A stretch of 64,000 bases of DNA from Triangularia verruculosa. Its lineage: Eukaryota > Ascomycota > Sordariomycetes > Sordariales > Podosporaceae. Below are positions 54,924 to 64,000 of the stretch, one piece after another. The position numbers were made by a program, and so were the translations under genes. The first letter of the stretch is position 1, and each line of letters starts with the position of its first letter. The DNA lies in contig MU864034.1 of assembly GCA_033296885.1 (NCBI GenBank), positions 1 through 64,000 of the forward strand. Reading direction: 5' to 3'. Below the pieces are notes generated by a model that did no database searches, was not told the origin of the DNA, and was given only the letters and a program-made list of their open reading frames with translations.

Positions 54924-56546
54924 TCAGACCTTGTCACCCCCTGACACCCCGCGGTCCACGGGTGTCAGCCGACTCGGGCTGTTGGGATCGTTCAAGCCCA
55001 GAACAAAGCTCTCCTGGCTGTCCAGCCACCTCCCGCTATAACATCTCGCACTATTCCTCCTGTTCTTCTTCTTCTTTTCTGGCGTCTGTTCCCAACCTGG
55101 CTGGTAAGCAGGATCATACCCAACATACTGATCATAATACCCCTCAAAGCCCACCGAACCCGTCCTGTTTGGTGTCCCTTCCCCCATCATGCTATGTGTG
55201 GTGAAGTCCTCCCTGAGCAGTCCCCTTTGCTCGGCCCCTTCAGCCCCTTTCCCTCTTGATTTCGGCGGAGCAAGACCGCTCATAAAACTCCTCAAACTCA
55301 AAGTCGTCGTGTGCGGGGTACGATGGCTGGAGATCAACAGCGCAGGCGGCTGCTGCACCACCCCGCTTCCAGCAAAGTACAAATCCGTCACGCTCCCGCT
55401 CTTGCTCTCCGTCCCCTTCCCCTGAACAACCCTGACCGATCTCAAATCCAGGCTCTCATCATCATCACTTGTAACACTGGCCCCCTCTCTTCCTCTCTGC
55501 TGGTTATGATTATCTCCTAGTATCCTCGGCCACAACCTCCTCAACAACGGCCTCAGCGTCGGCGCGCAAGCACAAATAACCGCCACGTCCAGCTCCAGCA
55601 CCGTCATGCAAAAGAAGGCCAACGTATTCGCCACCTCGACCCCTTCGTCCTCGTCGTCGCTGCTGCCGCCGTCGACGTGACGATGGCCGTGGATGTACCC
55701 CTCGGTCCGTAGGCTCAGCTGCAGCCTCGTCAAGCTCGCTGCTATCACAAACACCCCCAGGCTCAACACAACCCCCAGCATGGTCTTTTGCCGCGGTGGG
55801 ATCTGCGACCTGGGCAGCCTCACCACCACGGGAATGATCAGCACGATCAGCCACGCATCCGTCGCCGTGTGTAAGCTCGTCGAGGCGACGAGCAACGGCT
55901 TGAAGTCGAAGCAGTACGGGACCGTCCCGCCTTGGCCGACAGGATGACCGAAAAACAGCCCCGGCAGAGGATGGCACTGAAAGATGCTGACAAACAGTAG
56001 CGGAATACCGTAGCAGAGGATGAATCCCACGGTGAGAACGCAGAGGAGGCGGAGGCGGCGGGTGGTGTAGCAGCCCGAGAAGATGCGGAGGTAAAACGCC
56101 ACGATGGACAGCTTGGTGAGGCAAAGCGAGAGCTGGTAGAAGATCAAGGCGAGGTAGGTGCGGAGGGTGTAACTGCTGTCGCTGTGATGGCTCCCGGAAC
56201 GGTAGTACCCCTTTGCTGCGATGCCGTAGACGGTACAGACGGCGGTTGAGAAGAGGAACGAGGCCAGAATCAGGGAGTCTTCCCACCAGAACCATTTCTT
56301 CAGGACGACCAATCGGGAGAAGAGGCGGGAGAGTAGGAAGAGGGTGCAGACGATGTGCGGGGTGAGGATGCCGAAGAGAATGCCAGGAATGATGCTACTC
56401 GGAGCTGGGCCGGTGGCGGCGGCGGTGGGAGTGCTTTCGGTTGTAGAAGGGGGCGTTATGTTTGAGTCGGAGGGCTGGACAACCAAGGGGAAGGTGAGGT
56501 TGAACTTGGTGTGGCCTGGTTCGGTCATGCCTATCTGGGAGGCCAT
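54924..56546 (-). CDS. seven-helix membrane protein with fungal rhodopsin (Pth11-like) domain
   Basis: Single exon, 540 residues. An extracellular N-terminus (1-50) with possible N-glycosylation sites NLT and NIT is followed by seven hydrophobic helices between residues 51 and 345. Conserved family features are WFWWEDSLILASF after helix 2, LTKLSIVAFYLRIF (helix 4 end, about 157-170), the Cys in FQCHPLPGLF, and DAWLIVLIIPVVVRLPRSQIP (about 245-265). The tail from 350 on is cytosolic and disordered, with many Ser/Arg blocks. The family is large in Pezizomycotina and includes Pth11, a surface receptor for appressorium signals in Magnaporthe; most members are uncharacterised. No CFEM domain is present at the N-terminus. 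Ligand and role unknown. Confidence 0.9.
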   Translation of the reverse strand: MASQIGMTEPGHTKFNLTFPLVVQPSDSNITPPSTTESTPTAAATGPAPSSIIPGILFGILTPHIVCTLFLLSRLFSRLVVLKKWFWWEDSLILASFLFSTAVCTVYGIAAKGYYRSGSHHSDSSYTLRTYLALIFYQLSLCLTKLSIVAFYLRIFSGCYTTRRLRLLCVLTVGFILCYGIPLLFVSIFQCHPLPGLFFGHPVGQGGTVPYCFDFKPLLVASTSLHTATDAWLIVLIIPVVVRLPRSQIPPRQKTMLGVVLSLGVFVIAASLTRLQLSLRTEGYIHGHRHVDGGSSDDEDEGVEVANTLAFFCMTVLELDVAVICACAPTLRPLLRRLWPRILGDNHNQQRGREGASVTSDDDESLDLRSVRVVQGKGTESKSGSVTDLYFAGSGVVQQPPALLISSHRTPHTTTLSLRSFMSGLAPPKSRGKGAEGAEQRGLLREDFTTHSMMGEGTPNRTGSVGFEGYYDQYVGYDPAYQPGWEQTPEKKKKNRRNSARCYSGRWLDSQESFVLGLNDPNSPSRLTPVDRGVSGGDKV

Positions 56547-57761
56547 GATCGGCGCGATTATCTCATGTATTGTACTCGCTCACTTGCATCAGTCGCTTTT
56601 ATTCCATATCTTGGTGCTTGTCGTGGAGGCCCCCTTATTTAACCTCCTTTCTTGTTGTTGACAAAATGTCGCATCCCTTTGATCGCACAAAAGAACAAAT
56701 AGCAACCAAACAACAATCAACTCGAGGGCAACGGGGGTTGTCATATACCTACCAATCTTTCCGCCTCCCTGGATCTGCACCCGACCATCGTTGTCCTCTC
56801 TCCTTTCCTCCCTCGCATACATATACAAGACATCATACAGCACTACACCCACCCAACACGGACACCTTGCAGTCCGAGTCCAAGTTTTCCGTCGTTCGCT
56901 GAAATCAAAAAGATATATGCCATGCGCAACACCAACGGCAGCATGCACCCTCTCCGTTTTGAACCGCAAGTCCAAAACACCCGCCCATTGGCTGGGCTGG
57001 CTGCACTCGGCAGTCATGAGCGGCAGAATTAACCTGCATATGCAACCACAAGTTTGCGGGGTGCTGCCGTAGATCCCGTCCGCTCTCTTCTCTCCCTGTT
57101 GCTGGTCAATGTGCAAGGACAATTCTCGAGATTGATGCCGTGCGCGGCTGCATCATGTGTTTATCTGCCGCCACGGGCTGGTATGAGCTGTCGATATTAA
57201 AGTTGCTCTCACGGGGCGGGAAAGGCGGCGACGGGCCGATTTCCTCGTCCGTCCACTCTCTGTGCAAAAAAAGAGAAGAAAATGCTCAGGAAGAGCGGTT
57301 CTGTCTATTTGGTTGTGTCTATCCAATACTAACTGGAAAAGAGACAGAGTCTAGTCTTTTAGCGTAACCGAAAAAAAGACGGGAAAAAAAAAAGAAAGGA
57401 AGTGTCACCTTTTTTTGTGCTTCGCCCACCCCACTCCATCGAATAAGTTCATCCGGTGTAGGAAGATCCCTTCGTCCTTCGGCACAGCAAACGGCAGAGG
57501 AAGAGATGTCAGGCTGGTGTCCCGTCAGAACACACGCGGACGTCTCCCCGCAAATGCTACCCCCAGTGTGCCATATGCAGGCTTTCAACGGTACGTTTGC
57601 GGGGAAGAGGAGGCCAGAGCTGAGTGGTGGCCCAACCCGTCTGACCGCCGTCACCCACTGCCGTCATGCCAACCCGTCCTCGACATCCTAGTCCTCGTCT
57701 CATCAAGAGCGCGGAAAAGTGCACCGCTCGGGTATCCGATCACGACCTGTTCCCCCAAACC
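56547..57761. other. intergenic
   Basis: 1.2 kb without a supported gene between two minus-strand genes; promoter of the rhodopsin-domain gene on the left. Confidence 0.45.
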
Positions 57762-59973
57762 TCAGATCTTCCTCTTCACTAACCCCTTCCAAAAGTCAAA
57801 ACTATTCTCATCACTCTGCAGCGCCCACACCTTCCCCGTCCCCCTCCACAGCCCATCCCCCCCCTTGTCCACCACCTCCTCCGCCTTCAACATGCCCCAG
57901 TCCCTCGTAATCCCCAGCACCCTCGCCCTGACCCCGCCCTCGGCCTCCAACGTCACAATCTGGTTCGTGTGTAGCCAGTGCTTGTAGTACTTCTCCTCCA
58001 ACCCCTTACCGAACCCCTCCTTCACAAACTCATTGTACAGCACCTCCAACCGCGTCAACAACCTCGCGAGCAACCTCTCTATCCTGAACGGCTGTAGCTC
58101 GGCCTTGTTCTCCATCAGGGGGATCACGGCGTCGAGAGAGGTTGTCGGGCGGGCGTTGTTGGTGTTGATGCCGATGCCAAGGACCACCTGGTAGTTCCCG
58201 CTCGAGTACGAGCAGTTGGCCAAGATGCCGGCGAGTTTGACGTAGGCGACCGAGTCGGGGCTGTTGGGGTCGCGGACGTAGACGTCGTTGGGCCACTTTA
58301 GCTTGACCGGGAACTCTTCGTAGCCGACGTCGTAGCTCTTGATCGCCTCGACGATGGCGATGGCGGCGAGGTACTGAATAAAAACTATCGGGCGGTTCGA
58401 GGCGAGATGCGCCGGGTGGTTGATCACCGTCGACATGATCAGTGACCCCGGGGGGGCCACCCAGACGTTGGACCCGCGGCCGCGGCCGGCGACTTGGGTC
58501 GTGGCTGCAAGGGTGAAGCCTGTGGGGAGATGGGAGAGCAGGTTGTGGTTCTTTTCGAGGAGCGTGTTTGTGCTTGTGACCACCTCTCCGTACATGAGCA
58601 CATTTCCCCATTCCTCCGCGCCCGGCTCCCGCTCGCGACATTGCCCGAGACTCGAGTAGAACACTGCGTGGTTGAAGTAGGGTGTCTCCTTGGGCGCCGG
58701 CCAGGACGTCTCATACGAGACGACGCGCTTGGGAACGTGACTGTACTTTGTTGTTGGGTCCGGTGAGCCGCGGCTGGGGCTTATCCTAGGTCTTTCCAGC
58801 TCGCCCTGGAGCGCTCGGCTGAGGGAGGTCAGGTCCCACCGTGACTCTGGCTTTTCGAGGTGGAAGAGATCGTTCTCGCCTTTGATGTACTCTTCGCCCT
58901 CTTCTCGTGTTATGAGCTCGTCGAGTGACTGGAGCAGTTCCCCCACTTCGTTGTGATGGATGGAGGAGAGGTGAAGTTTGGAGAGACTGGGGATGGCGGT
59001 TCCTCTGCTGACTTCTAAGCCCAGCTTCGTGAGGCAGGCTTTGAGGAACGCTGTCCTAGATGATTCATCTTGGGCGAGTTCCTCGATGAGTTTCTCGTAC
59101 TCGGGAAATTCAGACTGTTTGCCGAGATTTACGGCGTCGAATCTATCAAGTGTCAATCGTTGATGCTCCTGAGGATAGTATTGGAAGGAAAGCTCACTCA
59201 GGATGAGGACCAGTGAGAATCGCTGCTCCCTCCCCAACCTTGCAGTATACAAGAGCTGCCTTTGCATCCCCTGATTCCACATCCAAGTTGTCGGCGTACT
59301 CGGCTAGAATCTCGACGGTGTCCGACGAAGCCGCAAGCTTTTCGGCATCGACAAAGACACCGCCTCCATTGTAGTAACATTTGAACACATCAGGAAGCTC
59401 CTCCGCCTCGGGAAAAGCAGCTTTGGCCACACGGACATTGGCAGCTCGTGCGCCACGCTCGCTGTGATACTCGAACCCCTTGAACGCACCGCCTCGGCAC
59501 GTCCCGGAATAGAAACCCAGCTCTCGACTCCCGACCACTTCCATGGGGGGGTTTCCCACCTCAAATTCGCATCTCTGACAGGCATAGTAGCCGCCAGCGC
59601 AGAAACCAAGATAGGCACCCCCGCGGCGGACGTACTGGGCAATGTTGCGATTGCCGGCGCCGTTGAGAGCACGGCAGTACCCGAGATCAGCACCACCCGG
59701 AAAGACGAGCAAGGCGCATGTTGGCGCCCATGGCTCCTTGAGAATGGCAGCCTCTGTGATGGGGATCACGGCATAGTTGGGAGAGAGCAGACGGCGGAGA
59801 GAGTAGATGCAGTGCCGGACCGACTCAAGGGTGGACCCCGTGCCTTTGGAAGACGAGGGGGCATTGTGTTAATTGAAATTCTCATAAATCAGATTCGAAT
59901 TATGGAGAAAATGTGAGGAATGCACACCTGTGTACACCAAGACGTTGAGCTTGTTGAGCTTTCGTGAAGTCAT
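57762..59973 (-). CDS. BPL1: biotin-protein ligase, three exons
   Basis: Activates biotin with ATP and attaches it to carboxylases such as acetyl-CoA and pyruvate carboxylase. Exons 59973-59928, 59843-59198 and 59142-57762 (introns 84 and 55 nt) give 690 residues. The first 230 residues are the fungal BPL_N glutamine-amidotransferase-like domain, with VFPGGADLGYCRAL and LGFCAGGYYACQR, whose Cys sits at the nucleophile elbow. The catalytic BirA-like half follows: GEVVTSTNT (about 416-424), GRGRGSNVWVAPPG (about 450-463, biotin/AMP loop) and KLKWPNDVYV (about 511-520), then KLAGILANC. A C-terminal SH3-like domain ends at 690. Single-exon models split this gene into two unrelated-looking pieces at the 59143-59197 intron. 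It shares a 199-bp promoter with COA4. Confidence 0.96.
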
Positions 59974-60172
59974 TTTGACTCTTCAGTGCTGTTGCTGCAG
60001 GGGGGAGGGGTTGGTGTGACTCGGCAGCAGCTCGGGACTGCTTGGAGCGTGCGCTTCGGGGAAAATAAAGATGGAAAAAAAAATAAACGGTAATTAGTGG
60101 CGTGTTGTTGTGTCCGAGAAACACCTTCTGACCTTCACACAACATAAACCCGGCCGATCCGAAGAAGATACA
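59974..60172. promoter_or_regulatory. compact bidirectional promoter BPL1 / COA4
   Basis: Only 199 bp separate the two opposed start codons, so both genes must share promoter elements or leaders. An A-rich run (about 60073-60084) lies in the middle. No named site was recognised. Confidence 0.7.
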
Positions 60173-60619
60173 ATGGGCGCAGCACCTTCACGGGACGATG
60201 ACCGGCAGCCGACGGTTGAGCAGCCGAGACCGGCGGCAGCGGCCGAGGAGGAGGATGAAGCGGATGAGTGGTGAGTCGTTTTGTCACCCCTGGTGGAATC
60301 CGTCTCCTGACTGACGAATTGTTTGATGCAGGGACAAGCGCATTTTCAGCACGGGGTGCGCAGGTATGTTTCGATCTGAGGAAGAGTTGTGTGTTGGCTG
60401 GTCGCTGATGTGCTTGACCCAGAGGAAAATGCAAAATTAACCGACTGCTACTACGAGACGAAGGACTGGAGGCAATGTAAGGAAGAGGTATGCCAGCCCT
60501 GTGATGTTCTAGTGGTTTCTGGTTGAACTTACACGGCAATGCCACCGTAGATGGAGAGGTTCAAGCAGTGCTGGAAGCTCCAGGGCAACGATAAGCGGAC
60601 CGACAGCAAAGACGTCTGA
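60173..60619 (+). CDS. COA4: COA4-like twin CX9C protein, four exons
   Basis: Small intermembrane-space protein linked to cytochrome c oxidase assembly (known for yeast Coa4). Exons 60173-60270, 60332-60363, 60423-60487 and 60551-60619 encode 87 residues; introns are 61, 59 and 63 nt with GTGAGT, GTATGT and GTATGC donors. The C-terminal half is a coiled-coil-helix (CHCH) fold with two exact C-x9-C motifs: C in STGCAEEN to C in LTDCYY, and C in RQCKEE to C in KQCWK. Such motifs are oxidised by the Mia40 import route. The entry DEWDKRIFSTGCA is the family hallmark. The N-terminus (1-31) is disordered and acidic. The exons are too short to be seen as single open frames, so an ORF-only search misses this gene. 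Confidence 0.9.
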
Positions 60620-60942
60620 TAACGGTCGATCCATAACTTGTAACACTATGTAGCCACATCAACTTCTCTCTTTACCTCCGTCTGCCTTGAGTTCATTCAT
60701 ATGGCCAGGAGTCCACTGAGCGATAAGCGATCCGATCATTGAAGTCCATGGAAGCATCCTCAACCCCTGCAACTGCTTGCTCTGCTGTCTCGGCGGCGCT
60801 AGAAGGCCCAAGCTTCTCTGCCACTCGGCCAAAATTTCCACTTCCCATCATCATCCTCCTCCTCCTCACCACCACCACCACCACCACGACCGCCTCCCTC
60901 TAATTCCCTTCCGTTGCGTCGCCAGGACCCCCTCTCCCCAAA
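60620..60942. other. short intergenic, MGM101 promoter and leader
   Basis: A (CCT)/(CAC) microsatellite at about 60847-60888 lies in the presumed 5' leader of MGM101, 55-95 nt before its ATG. Confidence 0.6.
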
Positions 60943-61951
60943 ATGCGCACCTCCGCCCTTCAAGCCTGTCGCTCAGGCATCCAATCTCTCTCGCGCGCAT
61001 CAACCACCCTCCTGCGACCAACATCCACCCTCGTTCCCTCTCGCCAGGCCTCCTCAACAACCCCCACCCCCCGACCAAACCCCTACGCCCGCAAACCCAT
61101 CGCCAAACCCGCCAACACCTCCAAGCCCTTACCGCCAACACCATCCGCTTCGTCTCCAGCAACCGACGAGCCCTTCATCCCCGAAGCCCCTCACTCCCAC
61201 GACATCGACCCCTCCTTCAACCCGCCCATCCACAACCCCTCCGCCAGCCCCCCCTCCCCCTCCTTCACCTCGGCCATCTCCTCCTCCAGCGCTCCCTTTC
61301 CCCCCTCCGACTCGGGAATCGACTGGTCCTCATCCTTCCACGGCCTCTCCACCATCGCCTTCCCCCCCGAGACCTCGGCCATCCTGATGGCCCCCCTCGA
61401 CCCGATAGACGTGGAGATGAAGCCGGACGGAATCATCTACCTCCCCGAAATCAAATACCGGCGCATCCTCAACCGCGCCTTTGGCCCCGGCGCCTGGGGT
61501 CTCGCCCCCAGAGGTGAGCTGGTAGTCGGAGAAAAAGTAGTGACGCGGGAGTACGCCCTGGTTGTTCACGGTCGGTATGTTGTCTCCCTCCCCCAGATGG
61601 TTTAAAATACTAACCTTGGCGAAACTCAGGTTCGTCGCCCAAGCAAGAGGAGAATGCCAGTACTTTGGCGAGGACAACATCCCCACCGCCGGCGAAGGCT
61701 GTAAGTCCAACGCCCTGATGCGCTGCTGCAAGGACCTCGGCATCGCCTCGGAGCTCTGGGACCCGAGGTTCATCCGCGAGTTCAAGAAGAAGCACTGCCA
61801 AGAGATCTGGGTCGAGCACGTCGTGACGGCGAAGAAGCGAAAGGTCTGGACGAGGAAGGACGGCGAGCCCATGTACCCGTACAAGGTGTCCAAGGGGGGG
61901 ATGTCGTCGTCATCGAGCTCGTCCAGGGCTGATATGGGGCCTATGATATAA
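60943..61951 (+). CDS. MGM101: mitochondrial genome maintenance protein MGM101, two exons
   Basis: Single-strand-annealing recombination protein of mitochondrial nucleoids, structurally related to Rad52 and needed to keep mtDNA (known for yeast). Exons 60943-61574 and 61630-61951 (55-nt intron, GTATGT donor, ACTAACC branch site) give 317 residues. Residues 1-40 form a mitochondrial presequence rich in Arg, Ser and Thr. Residues 40-125 are Pro/Ser-rich linker. The conserved core runs from about 138 to 295: FPPETSAILMAPLDPIDVEM, GIIYLPEIKYRRILNRAFG, GAWGLAPRGE, then FVAQARGECQYF across the exon join, and GCKSNALMRCCKDLGIASE. The tail is a Ser run and RADMGPMI. It lies 323 bp downstream of COA4 on the same strand; both are mitochondrial, though a functional link is only inferred. 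Confidence 0.96.
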
Positions 61952-62355
61952 AAACAAAAATCTGCGGGGAGTGTGTGTAGGATATGAACATGGAAAGGGA
62001 AAGACATAGACAGAGAGGTTCGTGGCGTTGTTCTTGTCATGTTATGTACATATATGGAAGGATATATATCAGCACGCCACACAAGGCAGAGAATAAAATC
62101 GGTAGGGAAATGAAATCCAAATCAAAAGGTTGGACTTGTAAATTATTCGAGATGGGAGAGACCGAGTCCTGTCTTTTTTTCCTTGCGGCGAAGCTCCTCA
62201 AATCTACCTCCTGTAATGTATTTATCCTGTAAACAAAACAAGACCCGCAAAGCCAAAAAGCCGTATACGCCTTTCCTTCATGAAACGTAACCAATGATAT
62301 GGAAATCCTGTTAGAAACACAGATAAACCACTCTGCTCCCTTGTTTGTCGCCGCC
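61952..62355. other. intergenic between convergent genes
   Basis: 404 bp holding the 3' regions of MGM101 and the YOP1-like gene. Nothing else seen. Confidence 0.5.
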
Positions 62356-63571
62356 CTATCGCCCGTCGAACCCTGAGCTTCTCCCCTGGTTCTCATCCTT
62401 CTTCTCAGCCACATTCAGGCCCTGACCCCAGGCCCACGGCATCCAGCCTCCCGTCGAAGTGCCCCTCTCGGGCACCTGTCGCCTATGCACCTTTGTGTTG
62501 CTCAGATCGTCCTCATCTCCGCTCTCGGCCTCCAGCTTTTCAAAGTCTTGCTCTGACCGGCTCTTTGACAGCCCGCTAGTCACGCTCTGCCCGCTTAGTG
62601 ATCGGGGAGACCCATCCAGAGACATGGATGAAGGACGGTTGTCGTGCAATGCAGCCTGTTCCTCGCGGTCCAGAGCAGACATGACCATGTTGAGGCGCTC
62701 TCGCTGGGCTTGGATGAACGACATGCGAGCGGAGGCTCCGGCGGTCCGGACAGACGGGGGGATGATGCTTGACCAGGAGGCGGGTTGTTGTTGGGGGGCC
62801 TGTGTTGGGGCGGAGGGAGTAGCGGCGGCTGAGGAAGCGGCCGACACTGCGGAGGCGAGGAAGGAGTAAAAGTCTGAGCCGAGGCTGGCGCCGTGAGAGG
62901 GGGGTGTTGGGCCTGCGGTGCTGCCCCAACGTGCGGAGGGAAGGGTGAATTTTGCGAGGAGGGACTGGGTGTAGGACTGTGGCGTTTGAGGTTGAGTGGG
63001 TTGGGGAGAAGAGGCGGCTGCGGCGTCGGGAGATGGGGGGAAGCCTAGGATCTGGGTCTTGAGGTATTCAATTGCCTGCTTGAGATAGGCAATTCCTGCC
63101 GCCTTGAGGCGGTCGTGGGCCGAGGCGATGAACTCCTCGATGGCGGTTTCGTTTTCTTCGAGCTTGGGGTGGACGTATTCTTCGTAAATGTAGCGCGCGC
63201 CTTGGGTTTGGGGGAGGACGAGATAGAGGAGGAAGAAGAAGCGGAGGTAGGCGTAGAACGGGAGCCTGCGCTGTGTTAAGAGAAACCCAAGTGGGAGATA
63301 GAGAGCTAGCTGATGACGTACCAGCAGAGAAACCACCCGGTCCAAGACTCAACGAGAAGTGCGCAGGCGAGGACAACCCAGTACATGAGCCATGGCGTCA
63401 GTTGGGCCGGGTCGGATGTCTTGAGGGCCTTGTAGCTTGCGAACAGAGGGAACAGAAACGATGCTATAGAACTGTGCCGGATCGAAGAGGAATGGTTAGG
63501 TCGACATGTTCAGATGCTCGGGCCAAGGGAGCAATGACGTACGAGAGTAAGTTGGCAAATATATCAAACAT
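62356..63571 (-). CDS. YOP1/REEP (TB2/DP1/HVA22) ER-shaping protein, three exons
   Basis: Reticulon-like hairpin protein that curves tubular ER (known for Yop1/DP1). Exons 63571-63543 (29 nt), 63471-63322 and 63265-62356 join to 362 residues; introns are 71 and 56 nt with GTACGT donors. The protein starts MFDIFANLLS, then SFLFPLFASYKALKTSDPAQ, with WLMYWVVLACALLVES and WTGWFLCWLPFYAYLRFFFL forming the hydrophobic hairpins, and YLVLPQTQGARYIYEEYVHP, the TB2/DP1/HVA22 signature. A charged helix (NETAIEEFIASAHDRLKAAG) follows and may be amphipathic. Residues 160-362 are Pro/Ser/Ala-rich and disordered, unlike the short yeast Yop1 (about 180 residues), so this is the long filamentous-fungal form. 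Exon 3 alone would suggest a false start in the second intron. Confidence 0.92.
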
Positions 63572-64000
63572 GCTGACCGATGCTTGGTTACTAGAAACTG
63601 AAGGTGACCTCGTGTGCTGTTTGGCGATCGCCCTCGCTCGGCCAGGATACCTATCTGTTGGTGTCGGTGGTGTCGCGGAGGGCTCGGAAGTAGGAAAGGG
63701 AGACGGGAACGATGCGAGGGAGCGCGACGCCGGAAAAGTGGGCAAAGTTAAAGTTAAATAAAGAATAAGAATGTCGCAAGGCGGTGATCAGCTAGCGGCA
63801 CGGGCAGTCGGGCAGCACGAGGCCATACGGGCAGCTCAGCAGGCCAGGCCCAGCCCCAAACTGTCGGTCAAGGAGTCGGTGAATGCGGAGAACCCCACTA
63901 AGATCTAAGATAAGCCCGATAAGCAGCTACGTAATGCGGGGTGAGGAACGCTAAAGCCGTGTCTGTCCGGCACCACCTCCACTGTGCCTTGCATTCGAAA
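63572..64000. other. window edge, no gene seen
   Basis: Promoter side of the YOP1-like gene, then GC-rich sequence with no supported reading frame up to the window edge. Confidence 0.45.

Noticed and set aside
57073..57088. 16-nt match to the internal part of fungal 5S rRNA (GATCCCGTCCGCTCTC)
   Set aside because: The flanks show neither the 5' half nor the 3' half of 5S rRNA, so it is most likely a chance match or a tiny relic.

Overview
The window comes from a filamentous ascomycete, most likely a Sordariomycete. The evidence is short introns (mostly 54-84 nt) with GTATGT, GTAAGT or GTACGT donors and CTAAC-like branch points, long pyrimidine-rich intergenic stretches, fungal-only protein families (Pth11-like rhodopsin-domain receptor, DAL5/TNA1-type transporter, class I mannosidase), and a TA-rich left end that looks like DNA mutated by repeat-induced point mutation (RIP). 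I assembled 18 protein-coding genes, one gene remnant and one tRNA. Exon joins were chosen by splice consensus and family fit. Every assembled CDS length is a multiple of three.

Left part (1-12.5 kb): a TA-rich decayed segment, a coiled-coil/glycine-rich orphan protein, homogentisate 1,2-dioxygenase (tyrosine catabolism), a four-exon small protein with a DUF6699-like pattern, the decayed heme domain of a CYP505/BM3-type P450, a CocE/NonD-type hydrolase, and a small one-pass membrane protein. Except for the orphan at 2 kb, all lie on the minus strand.

Middle part (13-33 kb): two gene deserts of about 11.4 kb and 7.8 kb on either side of one conserved proline/serine-rich gene (24.4-25.7 kb). 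The first desert holds a tRNA-Ser(AGA) at 17.06 kb. Only weak coding hints are visible elsewhere in the deserts.

Right part (33-64 kb): gene-dense housekeeping DNA. In order: a cytidine-deaminase-fold protein and a METTL21-type methyltransferase (divergent); a 16-cysteine metallothionein-like protein; the Ran exchange factor RCC1; YIP1 and PAM16 (divergent); a mucin-like one-pass surface protein; a GH47 mannosidase; an MFS transporter; a rhodopsin-domain membrane protein; biotin-protein ligase and COA4 (divergent, 199 bp apart); MGM101; and a YOP1/REEP-type ER-shaping protein. Several act in mitochondria (PAM16, COA4, MGM101) or the early secretory pathway (YIP1, GH47, YOP1-like), but there is no operon-like or biosynthetic cluster.

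The observations most worth checking are: an in-frame, coding-like, nuclear-signal-bearing stretch directly after the RCC1 stop codon; two stop-free introns of 60 and 54 nt that inflate naive gene models; a PAM16 start codon alone in its first exon; a perfect inverted repeat built on CCAAT boxes in front of the metallothionein-like gene; and a GC-rich hairpin between the deaminase and methyltransferase genes. I found no clearly new multi-gene system.
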